A stretch of 47,949 nt of DNA from Myxococcaceae bacterium (lineage in GTDB: Bacteria > Myxococcota > Myxococcia > Myxococcales > Myxococcaceae). Below are positions 20,885-30,083 of this stretch, one piece after another. Below the pieces are notes generated by a model. It did no database searches. It was not told the origin of the DNA and worked only from the letters and a program-made list of their open reading frames with translations. The translations under genes and the position numbers were made by a program. Positions within the stretch are counted from its first letter, which is position 1, and the number at the start of each line of letters is the position of its first letter. The stretch spans positions 1 through 47,949 of the forward strand of contig JAFGNZ010000256.1 in NCBI GenBank assembly GCA_016926755.1, given 5' to 3'.

Positions 20885-21292
20885 ATGGATCGCCGCCAGA
20901 TCCGCGTCGTTGGCGCGATGCTCCAGAACGACGAAGGGCGCTACCTCATCACCCAGCGCCCCCCCAAGGCCTCCCTGCCGCTGCTGTGGGAGTTCCCCGG
21001 CGGCCGAGTAGAGGAGGGGGAGACGGATGCCCAGGCGCTCGCCCGGGAGATCCGCGAGGAGATGGGGGTGGACGTCGAGGTGCTCGAGCAGGCCATGCAC
21101 ACGCACCACGAGTATCCGAAGTACGACATCGACTTCCGCGTCTTCCGCTGCCGGCTGAGGCAGCCCACGGCCCCCATCCAGCACCTGCGCGTCCATGATC
21201 ACCGCTGGGTGACGCTCGAGGAGATGTCGCAGTACCAGTTCCCGGACGCGGACGCGAAGACACTGGCGAAGCTGCTCGACCTGGAAGCCTGA
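20885..21292 (+). CDS. mutT: MutT-type Nudix hydrolase
   Basis: The 135-residue protein has a complete Nudix box, GGRVEEGETDAQALAREIREEMGV (given here as two halves: GGRVEEGETDAQ and ALAREIREEMGV), so it should cleave a nucleoside diphosphate linked to another moiety. Size, the preceding LLWEFPGG and the final LAKLLD helix fit the MutT group, which removes 8-oxo-dGTP. Nucleotide preference cannot be proven from sequence. GGAGACAGGAGA precedes the ATG. The following lipoprotein gene begins one base after its stop. Confidence 0.9.
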   Translation: MDRRQIRVVGAMLQNDEGRYLITQRPPKASLPLLWEFPGGRVEEGETDAQALAREIREEMGVDVEVLEQAMHTHHEYPKYDIDFRVFRCRLRQPTAPIQHLRVHDHRWVTLEEMSQYQFPDADAKTLAKLLDLEA

Positions 21293-21293
21293 C

Positions 21294-22232
21294 GTGCGAC
21301 GCCTGGCCCTGGTGCTGGTCGCTGGCCTGCTGTGGGCTTGCGGCTGCTCGCGCCCCAAGCCCGTGGCTCCTCCGCAGGGCTCCTCCCCGGATGCGGGCGC
21401 CTGGGTGCCTGCCGTCGGGGTGCCCGGCTGCCGGCTCTACGGCCCGCCCCGGCAGACGGGCGCCATTCCCGCCGAGCTGCAGGAGCTGTCCGGCCTCGCG
21501 GCCAGCGCGCGCCACCCCGGCATCTTCTGGGCGCACAACGACTCGGACAACAGCTTCCGGGTGTACGCCCTCGAGGAGAGCGGGAACATCCGCGCCACCC
21601 TCTCGCTGACGGGCGCCACCTCGCGGGACATCGAGGACATCGCCGTGGGCCCCTGTCAGCCTGGCGCGCAGGCGCCCCCCTGCCTCTACCTGGCGGACAT
21701 CGGGGACAACTTCCAGCGCCGGCAGGAGGTGCGCCTCTACCGCGTGCCGGAGCCGGAGCAGCTGGCGGACGCCTCGCTCCCCGTGGAGGCCCTGGCGTTC
21801 ACCTACCCGGACGGCGCCCACAACGCCGAGTCCCTCATCATCGACGCGCGCACGGGCCGCCTGGCCGTCATCACCAAGACACCGGACTCGCTGGGCGGGG
21901 TGTATGCGCTGGATGGCCTGAGCCCCCATGAGACGGTGAAGGCGACGCCGCTGGGCACGCTCCGCGCGCCGCAAGAGCTCGATCGGCTGACCACCGGCGC
22001 GGATCTGCACCCCTCTGGCGAGCGGCTGCTCCTGCGCACGTATACCCGGGTGTGGGAGGTGCGGCGCCCGCGAGCCCAGCGCCTGGAGGAGCTGATCGCA
22101 GGGCAGCTGGCCGAGGTGCCCGGCGCCAGCCAGGCCCAGGCCGAGGCCATCGCCTTCACCCCTGGCGGAGAGGGCTACCTGCTCGGCTCGGAGTTCACGG
22201 GTCAACCGCTGTATCGCACCGAGTGTCGTTGA
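21294..22232 (+). CDS. Lipoprotein with propeller-like repeats, function unknown
   Basis: The 312-residue protein starts with GTG 21294 and a lipoprotein signal (RRLALVLVAGLLWACGC; lipidation at Cys16 or Cys18). The mature part contains LSGLAASARHPGIFWAHNDS, ATSRDIEDIAVGPC, CLYLADIGDNFQRR and SLIIDARTGRLAVITK. These strands recur with the spacing expected of a beta-propeller, and similar proteins occur across actinobacteria and myxobacteria without an assigned role. The gene is probably co-transcribed with mutT. Confidence 0.7.
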   Translation: MRRLALVLVAGLLWACGCSRPKPVAPPQGSSPDAGAWVPAVGVPGCRLYGPPRQTGAIPAELQELSGLAASARHPGIFWAHNDSDNSFRVYALEESGNIRATLSLTGATSRDIEDIAVGPCQPGAQAPPCLYLADIGDNFQRRQEVRLYRVPEPEQLADASLPVEALAFTYPDGAHNAESLIIDARTGRLAVITKTPDSLGGVYALDGLSPHETVKATPLGTLRAPQELDRLTTGADLHPSGERLLLRTYTRVWEVRRPRAQRLEELIAGQLAEVPGASQAQAEAIAFTPGGEGYLLGSEFTGQPLYRTECR

Positions 22233-22355
22233 CCTGCCGTTCTGATGACGACAGGGCGGAGGGCACGTCGGGTTGACGGGCTGGCTGCGGTGACCATCTT
22301 TCGCCGGCAGGTGTGACGCCTCGCCACATGGCGCGGGGCATGGGGAGGGGCGAAG

Positions 22356-24413
22356 GTGCCGACGATGAAGCAACAGGAGCCAACACCACCCGGAGGGCTG
22401 GGCCCCAAGCCCAGGGTGCCCGAGAAGCCGGGCACGCCGGGCAAGGGCTTCAAGCTTGGCTCACCGCTGGGCTATGTCCTCCTGCTGGCCCTGGGCCTTC
22501 TGCTGTTCAGCAGGCTCTTCGAGAATGTGGGGGTCTACCGCGTCGGCTACAGCCAGTTCCGGGAGGCGGTGGAGAACGGCCAGTTCACCAAAGTGCAGAT
22601 CTCGCCCGAGTGGGTGAAGGGCGAGCTGAAGGACAGCGCGCCGCCTCCACCCCAGCAGGGCCAGGACCGGGAGCTGCGCGGCGATCTCAAGGCGCTGCCG
22701 TGGATGGCCTACAGGGTCGCCGGGGACGACACGCTCGTGGAGCTGCTGGAGGAGAAGGAGATCCCGTACGAGGCGGTGCGGCAGTCCGGCTTCTCCGAGG
22801 TGCTCTGGATCTGGCTGATCCCCTTGGCGCTGATGGTGTTCTTCTGGAGCTTCTTCATGCGGCGGATGGCTGGAGGCATCGGCCAGGGCCCGCAGGGCGT
22901 GATGAGCTTCGGCAAGACGCGCGCGAAGGTGCAGGCCGAGGCCGACACCGGCGTGGGCTTCAAGGACGTGGCCGGGGTGGACGAGGCGGTGGAGGAGCTG
23001 CGGGAGATCGTCGAGTTCCTCAAGACGCCGGAGAAGTTCCGCCGCCTGGGGGGCCGCATCCCCAAGGGGGTGCTGCTGCTGGGGCCGCCGGGCACCGGCA
23101 AGACGCTGCTGGCCCGCGCCGTTGCGGGCGAGGCGGGCGTGCCCTTCTTCAGCCTCTCCGGCTCCGAGTTCGTGGAGATGTTCGTGGGCGTGGGCGCCGC
23201 GCGCGTGAGGGATCTGTTCGCCCAGGCGGCCGCCAAGGCGCCGTGCATCGTCTTCATCGACGAGCTGGACGCCATCGGCAAGAGCCGCAACGCGGGCATC
23301 GCCGGCGGCCATGACGAGCGCGAGCAGACGCTCAACCAGCTGCTGGCGGAGATGGACGGCTTCGACAACCGCGCCGGGCTGATCATCCTGGCGGCCACCA
23401 ACCGGCCGGAGATCCTGGACAGCGCGCTGCTGCGCCCGGGCCGCTTCGACCGTCAGGTGCTGGTGGACCGGCCGGACAAGCGGGGCCGCGAGCGTGTGCT
23501 GGAGATCCACTCGCGCAACGTGAAGCTGGGGCCGGACGTGGACCTCAAGGCCATTGCCGCGCGCACGCCGGGCTTCGCGGGCGCGGATCTGGCCAACGTG
23601 GTGAACGAGGCGGCGCTGCTGGCCGCGCGGCGCAACCGGGACGCGGTGATGCGGGCGGACTTCGAGGAGGCCATCGAGCGCGTGGTGGCGGGCCTGGAGA
23701 AGAAGAACCGCCGCATGAACGAGCGCGAGAAGGAGATCGTCGCGCACCACGAGGCTGGGCACGCGGTGGTGGGCTGGATGCTGCCCCACACCGAGCGGGT
23801 GACGAAGGTCTCCATCATCCCCCGCGGCCTGGCGGCGCTGGGCTACACCATGTCCCTGCCGCTGGAGGATCGCTACCTCATGTCGCTGGAGGAGCTGCGC
23901 GACAAGATGGCCGGGATGATGGGCGGCCGCGCCGCGGAGGAGCTCTTCATCGGGGAGATCTCCACCGGCGCCGCCAATGATCTCAAGCAGGCCACGGAGG
24001 TGGCCCGGCTGATGGTGCGCGACTACGGCATGAGCTCGTTGGGGCCGGTGGCGCTGGGCGCGGAGCCTGGGTCGGTCTTCCTGCGCTCGGCGGGCCTGCC
24101 CGAGTCCCGCAGCTACTCCGAGCAGACGGCGCGCATGGTGGACGAGGAGGTCCGCAAGCTCGTCACCGAGGCGCTCGAGCGCGCCCGGCACGTGCTGCGC
24201 ACCCACAAGGACAAGGCGCAGGCCCTGGCCGCGCGCCTGCTCGCCACGGAGGTGTTGGAGGAGGAGGCCATGCTGGTGCTGCTGGGGCCCAAGGTGGTGC
24301 CCGATCGCGGGCTGATCCACCCGGAGGCCCGGCAGGTCGTCTCCGCCCACCCCGCGGAGGAGCAGGAAGGTGGCCCTCCTACCCAGCACTCACAGTCTAC
24401 ACCGGACGCCTGA
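22356..24413 (+). CDS. ftsH: ATP-dependent zinc metalloprotease FtsH
   Basis: FtsH is a membrane-anchored AAA+ hexamer that extracts and degrades membrane and short-lived cytoplasmic proteins. The 685-residue protein has TM1 (about residues 38-54), a periplasmic domain, TM2 (about 148-168), Walker A GPPGTGKT (about 245-252), Walker [11 protein letters not shown], the second region of homology ([20 protein letters not shown]) and the zinc site HEAGH at 465-469. GGAGGGG ends about six bases before GTG 22356, favouring that start; ATG 22365 is the alternative. The 110-residue periplasmic domain contains a proline- and glutamine-rich stretch (PPPPQQGQD). Confidence 0.96.
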   Translation: MPTMKQQEPTPPGGLGPKPRVPEKPGTPGKGFKLGSPLGYVLLLALGLLLFSRLFENVGVYRVGYSQFREAVENGQFTKVQISPEWVKGELKDSAPPPPQQGQDRELRGDLKALPWMAYRVAGDDTLVELLEEKEIPYEAVRQSGFSEVLWIWLIPLALMVFFWSFFMRRMAGGIGQGPQGVMSFGKTRAKVQAEADTGVGFKDVAGVDEAVEELREIVEFLKTPEKFRRLGGRIPKGVLLLGPPGTGKTLLARAVAGEAGVPFFSLSGSEFVEMFVGVGAARVRDLFAQAAAKAPCIVFIDELDAIGKSRNAGIAGGHDEREQTLNQLLAEMDGFDNRAGLIILAATNRPEILDSALLRPGRFDRQVLVDRPDKRGRERVLEIHSRNVKLGPDVDLKAIAARTPGFAGADLANVVNEAALLAARRNRDAVMRADFEEAIERVVAGLEKKNRRMNEREKEIVAHHEAGHAVVGWMLPHTERVTKVSIIPRGLAALGYTMSLPLEDRYLMSLEELRDKMAGMMGGRAAEELFIGEISTGAANDLKQATEVARLMVRDYGMSSLGPVALGAEPGSVFLRSAGLPESRSYSEQTARMVDEEVRKLVTEALERARHVLRTHKDKAQALAARLLATEVLEEEAMLVLLGPKVVPDRGLIHPEARQVVSAHPAEEQEGGPPTQHSQSTPDA

Positions 24414-24422
24414 GCGGCTGCT

Positions 24423-24447
24423 CCCCCCGCGGGCAGGCGCCGGGGGG
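24423..24447. terminator. GC-rich hairpin after ftsH
   Basis: CCCCCCG (24423-24429) pairs with CGGGGGG (24441-24447) ten bases after the ftsH stop. There is no T-run, so it may stabilise the message end rather than act as a classical intrinsic terminator. Confidence 0.35.
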
Positions 24448-24511
24448 AACGATCCATGGCCTGCGGCGTCAAAAAGAAGACTTACGTTAGGGCGAAAAGG
24501 AGGTGGCGGCC

Positions 24512-24760
24512 GTGGAGAACAGGATCGGAAAGAGCTACATGGCTCGGAAGGCGCTCTTCGCGAAGGGGCTCCGGGAGGGGCGGCTGACGGTCCAGGAGAT
24601 CGAGAACGCCCTGCCTCCCGGGACGCTGACGGCGGCGGAGCGGTGGCTGCTGTACTACTCGCTCCGGGCCGCGCAGGTGGAGATCATCGACGAGGTGACC
24701 GGCCAGGTGGACCACGGCTTCCACATCGAGGAGCAGGAGCCGGCCCCCTCGGAGCACTAG
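24512..24760 (+). CDS. Stand-alone sigma-70 region 1.1-like small protein
   Basis: The 82-residue protein aligns along its core with region 1.1 of primary sigma factors: KALFAKGLREGRLTVQEIEN followed by ALPPGTLTAAERW and a helix leading to VEIIDE. In E. coli sigma-70 the matching stretch is KLLVTRGKEQGYLTYAEVND, then HLPEDIV and IQVMEE. No other sigma region is present, so this is a free region-1.1-like module. Region 1.1 blocks DNA binding by free sigma and modulates open-complex formation; a free copy might bind RNA polymerase, but this is inference. AAGGAGGT at 24497-24504 sets the start at GTG 24512 rather than GTG 24503. It sits between ftsH and grpE. Confidence 0.7.
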   Translation: MENRIGKSYMARKALFAKGLREGRLTVQEIENALPPGTLTAAERWLLYYSLRAAQVEIIDEVTGQVDHGFHIEEQEPAPSEH

Positions 24761-24824
24761 GCGCGTGTCGCGCGTTGACAGACCCGGGAGGGCGGTTACG
24801 TTCGGGCTGTTCGGGATGTAGGAG

Positions 24825-25511
24825 ATGAGCGACACCCACAACGGCGCGCACCCCCGCGTCAACGATCGACGCAGGTTCAACATGGACGGCAATCCCCGTA
24901 CCCAGGACGGCTCGCAGGAGCAGCCTCACCCCGCAGAGCAGGTGGATTCGAAGCAGGAGCAGGCCGCGGAGGCCTCCACTTCCGAAGGGGCTGGCCCTCG
25001 GCAGGAGGCCCCGGCAGTGGACGCGGAGCGACAGCGGCTGGAGGCCGAGCTCGACGCGTCCCGCCGCCGCGTGGATGAGCTGGCGCGGGCCTACCAGGCC
25101 CTCGACAGGGATCGCGAGGAGTTCAAGCAGCGCCTCAGCCGCGAGCGTGAGCGGATGATCGACGTGGAGCGCGGCAACGTGGCCGGGGCGCTCCTGGAGG
25201 CCATCGACGAGCTGGATCGCTGCCTGTCCATGAGCGGGCAGGGGGCCAACTCGGCGCTGGGGCAGGGCGTGAAGATGATCCGCGACGGCCTGCTCAGCAA
25301 GGTGCAGGGCCTGGGCATCGAGCGCCTCCAGGTGGTGGGGCAGCCGTTCGATCCCAACACCGCCGAGGCCGCCGACATGGAGATCACCACCCAGCCGGAG
25401 GAGGACCAGCAGGTGGTGGCCGAGGTGCGCGCCGGCTACCGCATGAAGGACCGGGTCATCCGTCCAGCCAGGGTGAAAGTGGCCAAGTACGTAGCCCCAG
25501 CGCAGGCTTGA
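24825..25511 (+). CDS. grpE: Nucleotide exchange factor GrpE
   Basis: GrpE releases ADP from DnaK in the Hsp70 cycle. The 228-residue protein has an 80-residue disordered N-terminus, a long helix (about 70-125: AERQRLEAELDASRRRVDEL, REEFKQRLSRERERM), the four-helix part with LLEAIDELDRCL, and the C-terminal beta domain QPFDPNTAEAADM ... VRAGYRMKDRVIRPARVKVAK. The terminal motif is the GrpE signature. dnaK is not adjacent in this window. GTAGGAG precedes the ATG. Confidence 0.95.
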   Translation: MSDTHNGAHPRVNDRRRFNMDGNPRTQDGSQEQPHPAEQVDSKQEQAAEASTSEGAGPRQEAPAVDAERQRLEAELDASRRRVDELARAYQALDRDREEFKQRLSRERERMIDVERGNVAGALLEAIDELDRCLSMSGQGANSALGQGVKMIRDGLLSKVQGLGIERLQVVGQPFDPNTAEAADMEITTQPEEDQQVVAEVRAGYRMKDRVIRPARVKVAKYVAPAQA

Positions 25512-25564
25512 CCGGCCGCCCGCTGGGAAATAGGCGAGGGGGGTGGCTGTTGCGTCAGGTCGCC

Positions 25565-27016
25565 ATGCCCCGAATGATGGTCTCCCTCCCTTCGCCTCGC
25601 AGCCTGCTGCTCGCCCTGGTGCTCGCCTCGTCCGCGAGCGCGGCCTCCGGGGTGGACTCCTGGCTCCAGGCCCGCGCGCGCGAGCACGCCGCCTGGTTCG
25701 CCTCTTCCCCGGAGCGAGGCAGCGCCCCGGGGGGGCCGCTGGGGCTTTGGCGTGAGCGGACGGCGGGCGATCCAGCCATCCCCGACTTCGTGCCTCCCAC
25801 CTCGCTGGCCCCGCTGATCCGCGCGGTGGAGGCGGGCGTCGTCAACATCACCACGGCGAACGCGCCGGATCGCTTCAAGGGCTCGGGGCGCTCGACGGGC
25901 TCGGGCTTCGTGCTCACGCCGGACGGGCTGGTGGTGACGAACAACCACGTGGTGGCCCAGGCGCGGCAGATCGTCGTGCGCCTGGCGGACGGCCGCGAGT
26001 TCCCCGCCGAGGTAGTGGGCCGGGATGCCTCCACGGACGTGGCGCTGCTGCGCCTGCGGAATGTGGGGGTGGGGGACCTGCCCGCGGTGTACCTGGGGGA
26101 CTCGGACCGGCTCGAGGTGGGCGACTGGGTGGTCGCCATCGGCAACCCGTTCGGGCTGGATCACTCGGTGGCCCATGGGATGATCTCCGCCAAGGAGCGC
26201 GTGCTGGGCGTGGGCGTGTTCGACGACTTCATCCAGACGGACGCGCTGATCAACCCGGGCAACTCCGGGGGGCCCCTCTTCAACATGCGCGGCGAGGTGG
26301 TGGGGGTGAATACCGCCATCATGAGCCAGGGGCAGGGCATCGGCTTCGCGGTGCCCATCAACATGGTGAAGGATCTGCTGCCGAACCTGCGGGAGAACGG
26401 GCGGCTGGAGCGGGGGTGGCTGGGGGTGGAGATCGCCAACAACGCGCTGGGCCGCGATGACGGGCGCGATGAAGGGCGCTACCTGGTGGTGAAGGACGTG
26501 TACCGCCGCAGCCCCGCTGCCACCGCGGGCATCCGCCCGGGCGATCGCGTGCTGGCCGTCAACGGCAGGGCCATTGGCTCCTACCTGCAGCTGCTGCGCA
26601 AGGTGGCGCTGCTGGCGCCCGGCACCGAGACGAAGCTGACGCTGCTGCGGGATGGCGAGACGCGGGACGTGTTGGTGAAGCTGTCGGCGCGCCCGGCGCC
26701 GGAGACGATGCAGGCGCTCGCCAGCCCTGGCAACCTGGAGGAGCTGGGCCTGGTGCTGACGGATCTCACCGCGGACGTGGCCTCGCAGGTGGGTTACGCG
26801 CCCTACGCGGGCGTGCTGGTGACGGGCGTCGTCCCGAACAGCCCAGCGGCGCGAGTGGGCCTGGTCGCCGGGGATCTCATCACCGAGCTGAACCGCCGCA
26901 AGGTGAAGGACGTGGCGACGGTGCGCACGACGCTCGAGAAGGGTGGCGCGGGCGCCAACGTCCTCGTGCGCGTGCAGCGCGGCGATGTGCAGCAGTACCT
27001 GGCGCTCTCTCCTTGA
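25565..27016 (+). CDS. DegP/HtrA-type periplasmic serine protease
   Basis: The 483-residue S1C protease has a signal peptide (SLLLALVLASSASAASG), then the trypsin fold with the triad His128 (VVTNNHVV), Asp158 (STDVALLRL) and Ser234 (NPGNSGGPLFN). Two PDZ domains follow: about residues 280-365 (LERGWLGVEIAN, AATAGIRPGDRVLAVNG) and about 385-480 (VTGVVPNSPAARVGLVAGDLI). It degrades or refolds damaged envelope proteins. An in-frame TTG at 25508 overlaps grpE; ATG 25565 directly before the signal peptide is preferred. It follows grpE by 53 bases. Confidence 0.93.
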   Translation: MPRMMVSLPSPRSLLLALVLASSASAASGVDSWLQARAREHAAWFASSPERGSAPGGPLGLWRERTAGDPAIPDFVPPTSLAPLIRAVEAGVVNITTANAPDRFKGSGRSTGSGFVLTPDGLVVTNNHVVAQARQIVVRLADGREFPAEVVGRDASTDVALLRLRNVGVGDLPAVYLGDSDRLEVGDWVVAIGNPFGLDHSVAHGMISAKERVLGVGVFDDFIQTDALINPGNSGGPLFNMRGEVVGVNTAIMSQGQGIGFAVPINMVKDLLPNLRENGRLERGWLGVEIANNALGRDDGRDEGRYLVVKDVYRRSPAATAGIRPGDRVLAVNGRAIGSYLQLLRKVALLAPGTETKLTLLRDGETRDVLVKLSARPAPETMQALASPGNLEELGLVLTDLTADVASQVGYAPYAGVLVTGVVPNSPAARVGLVAGDLITELNRRKVKDVATVRTTLEKGGAGANVLVRVQRGDVQQYLALSP

Positions 27017-27122
27017 GCCCCGCGCCCGGAGCGTCGCGCGCGCCTCGTCGGAGGTGAGCGCGACGACGGTGTACGAGTAAGGTCTGCCCGCAGCACTCCA
27101 CGCCTGGCTTGGACAATCGGAC

Positions 27123-30053
27123 ATGCGCAAGCTCATCCTCGCGGCAACGATTCTGGTGGGGCTGGGGCTCGTGCTCCTGTTCTTCGTGGAGACGGGGCCG
27201 CGGGAGGACTCCTCGGCCTCGGGCCAGGAGGGGGCCGAGGCTTCGGGGCAGGGGAGGGCGCAGGAGGGGCGGGCTGGCACCGCGCTGCAGCCGGAGCACC
27301 CCGAGGACCTGGGCGCGCGAGGCACCGCGGACGCGGGTAGCACGCCGACCCTGTCCCAGGTCCCCTCCGAGGAGGACGGAGTGCTGGACGTGGAGGTGCT
27401 CGCGGGCGGGCGGCCCGTGCCCGGCGCCAGCGTGCGGCTGTACTGGCGCGGCGCGCGCGATCCGAACCTCGGCGAGGTGTCCTGGCGGCTGGCGAGCGCG
27501 GACGACACGGATGCGCAGGGGCACGCGCGGCTCGCCTCGAGGCCCGGGGGCTACCTGGTGGCGGTGCGCGCGCAGGGCTACGCGCCGCTGCTGCGTGACG
27601 TGGTGCGCCCGTATGGAGAGGAGCGCACGCACCTGAGCCTGACGCTGGAGCCGGGCCTGGCCCTCACCGGCCGCACGGTGGTGCGCGGCACGCAGGAGCC
27701 GCTCCCGCTGGTGGAACTCGTCCTCACCGCGCACGGCCGCAAGCTGGAGTCCTGGCAGAGGGCCGAGGCTCCCGCGGAGGAGCGGGTGTTCGCCACGAGC
27801 GACGCGCGGGGGAACTTCCGCGTGGAGGGGCTTGCTCCTGGGGGCTACCTGCTGGAGGCGCGGGCGGTAGGGCACGCGCGAGAGGTGCTGCAGGGGGTGA
27901 AGCTGCCCGCGGCGGGGCCGCTCACGGTGGCCCTGCAGGTGGCGGGAGTCATCGAGGGCTTCGTCGTGGACGCGCAGGGCAACCCGGCGGCGGGGGCCGA
28001 GGTCCAGGTGAGCGGGCGCGATCCCCAGGTCGTGACGACCGGCCAGGGCGGTGGCTTCTCCGTCGAGGTGGAGCCCGGGGAGCACACCGTGTCCGCGCGG
28101 CGCGGCGACGAGGCGGGCTCGCTGGACAGGCCGGTGATCGTGAGCGCGGGGAGGACGGTGCGTGATGTGTGGGTGCGGCTCGGGCAGGGCGCGGTGATGG
28201 AGGGGCGCGTGGTGTCGCGCGCCACGGGCGCTCCGATCGCGGGAGCCAGCGTGGACGTCAGCCCCTACCGGCAGAACGGGGACTCCGGGCGCACGGTGAC
28301 GGATGGCGAGGGTCGGTTCTCCGTGGGGAGGCTGGCTCCCGGCAGCTATGATCTGGTGGTGAGTGCCCCCGGCTTCTCCGAGCTGGCGCGGCGTGGGCTG
28401 ACAGTCGCCTCGGGGGAGCGCTTCGCTGTCGAGCTCCAGCTCACGAGCACCGGCGCAGCGGAGGGCCAGGTGCGAGACACTGCCGGCCAGCCCGTGCAGG
28501 GCGCACAGGTGACGGGGGGGAGCCGCTGGGGCGGTGGGTTGGGAAACATCCCCGCCGAGGCCCGCACTGACGCCGAAGGGCGCTACCGGCTGGAGGGGCT
28601 CTCCGCCGGCACCCTGCTCCTCACGGCCAGCCGGGAGGGCGCGACGCTCGGGGTGAGCCAGCGGGTGGAGGTGACGGAGGGCGGCACGGCGCAGGTGGAC
28701 TTCACCCTGGAGGAGACGGGGACCGTGGAGGGCGTGGTGCGCGCCACCGGGGGCGCCCTGCCCGCGTCGCTGGCCGTGACGGCCTTCGCGCAGGGGCGCG
28801 GCCGCTTCTCCCCATCGGACATGGCGCGGGCCGAGATCGACACGGCCGGCAACTTCCGGATGGTGCTTCCTCCCGGCAGTTATGGGCTGCAGCTCAGGTC
28901 CGAAGAGCGCTGGGGCTTCGGCGGCCGAAGGTCACAGTCGGTGCTGGTGGAGGCGGGGAAGATCGTCCGGACGGAGCTGAGCTGGCAGAGCGACGCGCGC
29001 GAGGCCGGCGCGCTCCAGGGCATCGTCCTCGAGCCGGACGGTGCTCCTTCCCCGGGGGCCTACGTCACGCTGTCCACCGCGCAGGGCTACCGGGGCATGC
29101 GGATGATGGCCCCCACGGATGGGGAGGGGCGCTTCTCCTTCTCTGTTCCTCAGGGGGGAGAGGAGGCCCCGAGCGGTCTGAGGCTCAGCGCGCGCAACGG
29201 CGGGCGCAGCGGCGAGCTCGAAGGGGTGCGGCCGGGAGCGGGGGAGGTGGTGGTCAGGCTCCGGTCCGCGGCCTCGGTGCGAGGCCAGGTGGTGCGCGCC
29301 AGCGGGGGGGCCCCCGTGACGGGCTTCACCCTCACCCTCCAGGCTCCCAGCTCGGGGAGAGGCTTCTCGCCGGAGGACGGCCCCTGGGAGTTTCCCGGCG
29401 ATCGTTTCGAGCTGCGGGAGGTGGCGGCTGAGCCCGTGCGGCTGGTGGTGCGGACGGCGGACGGCGCGCGCGGCGAGGCCCTGGTGTCCCCTGCCTCCGG
29501 CGCAACGGCCGAGGCGACGATCTCCGTCAGGGCCACCACCGGGGTGCGCGGCCGGGTGGTGGATGCCATCACCCAGGCGACGCTGCCCGATGCGATCGTC
29601 TTCATCGAGGGCGAGCGGCTCTCGGGCCTGGACAATGGGATGGCTGGCGATGGGCGCTTCGTGCTGGAGGGAGTGATGCCGGGCGAGCGCACGCTGGTCA
29701 TCACGGCCGGCCCAACCAAGGCACGCGAGCGTCGGCAGGTGACGCTGGTGGAGGGACAGGTGCTCGACGTGGGGGACATTGCGCTCGGCAAGGTCGCCCT
29801 ACCGCCTGGAGTCGTCGGAGCGATGGTGAGCCTGGACGGCGGCCAGCTCGCGGTCAGCCATGTGTTGCCGGAGAGCCCTGCCGCGCTCGCGGGGCTCCAG
29901 GTGGGCGACATCCTGCTCACGGTGGACGGCGCGCCGGTGGCGACCCCCACGGAGGCGGTTCAGCGGCTCCGGGGGGCACCCGGCTCCATGGTGGTGCTCA
30001 CGGTGCGACGCTCGGGCTCGGAGCGGACCCTCTCCATCATCCGCTCCCCCTGA
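27123..30053 (+). CDS. Membrane-anchored repeat protein: carboxypeptidase-regulatory-like domains plus C-terminal PDZ
   Basis: The 976-residue protein has an N-terminal membrane anchor (LILAATILVGLGLVLLFFVE) and a low-complexity linker up to about residue 80. About eight carboxypeptidase-regulatory-like (Ig-type) modules follow, recognised by repeats such as GxVxxxxGxPxxGAxVxV and TDxEGRFxxxxLxPGxYxLxxxAxG (for example MEGRVVSRATGAPIAGASV, GEGRFSVGRLAPGSYDLVVS). The C-terminal 85 residues are a PDZ domain (VLPESPAALAGLQVGDILLTVDG). No protease domain is present. It is probably an extracytoplasmic scaffold. Position next to HtrA, also PDZ-bearing, suggests but does not prove a link. Confidence 0.85.
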   Translation: MRKLILAATILVGLGLVLLFFVETGPREDSSASGQEGAEASGQGRAQEGRAGTALQPEHPEDLGARGTADAGSTPTLSQVPSEEDGVLDVEVLAGGRPVPGASVRLYWRGARDPNLGEVSWRLASADDTDAQGHARLASRPGGYLVAVRAQGYAPLLRDVVRPYGEERTHLSLTLEPGLALTGRTVVRGTQEPLPLVELVLTAHGRKLESWQRAEAPAEERVFATSDARGNFRVEGLAPGGYLLEARAVGHAREVLQGVKLPAAGPLTVALQVAGVIEGFVVDAQGNPAAGAEVQVSGRDPQVVTTGQGGGFSVEVEPGEHTVSARRGDEAGSLDRPVIVSAGRTVRDVWVRLGQGAVMEGRVVSRATGAPIAGASVDVSPYRQNGDSGRTVTDGEGRFSVGRLAPGSYDLVVSAPGFSELARRGLTVASGERFAVELQLTSTGAAEGQVRDTAGQPVQGAQVTGGSRWGGGLGNIPAEARTDAEGRYRLEGLSAGTLLLTASREGATLGVSQRVEVTEGGTAQVDFTLEETGTVEGVVRATGGALPASLAVTAFAQGRGRFSPSDMARAEIDTAGNFRMVLPPGSYGLQLRSEERWGFGGRRSQSVLVEAGKIVRTELSWQSDAREAGALQGIVLEPDGAPSPGAYVTLSTAQGYRGMRMMAPTDGEGRFSFSVPQGGEEAPSGLRLSARNGGRSGELEGVRPGAGEVVVRLRSAASVRGQVVRASGGAPVTGFTLTLQAPSSGRGFSPEDGPWEFPGDRFELREVAAEPVRLVVRTADGARGEALVSPASGATAEATISVRATTGVRGRVVDAITQATLPDAIVFIEGERLSGLDNGMAGDGRFVLEGVMPGERTLVITAGPTKARERRQVTLVEGQVLDVGDIALGKVALPPGVVGAMVSLDGGQLAVSHVLPESPAALAGLQVGDILLTVDGAPVATPTEAVQRLRGAPGSMVVLTVRRSGSERTLSIIRSP

Positions 30054-30079
30054 CGCCGCCCCTCCAGGCCCCGGCGGCG
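30054..30079. terminator. Hairpin between convergent genes
   Basis: CGCCGCC (30054-30060) and GGCGGCG (30073-30079) form a 7-bp stem directly after the stop of the repeat protein and before the convergent gene end. It lacks a T-run, so terminator function is uncertain. Confidence 0.4.
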
Positions 30080-30083
30080 CGCG

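Noticed and set aside
22461-24389. Open minus-strand frame opposite ftsH
   Set aside because: Pure antisense frame of a highly conserved gene.
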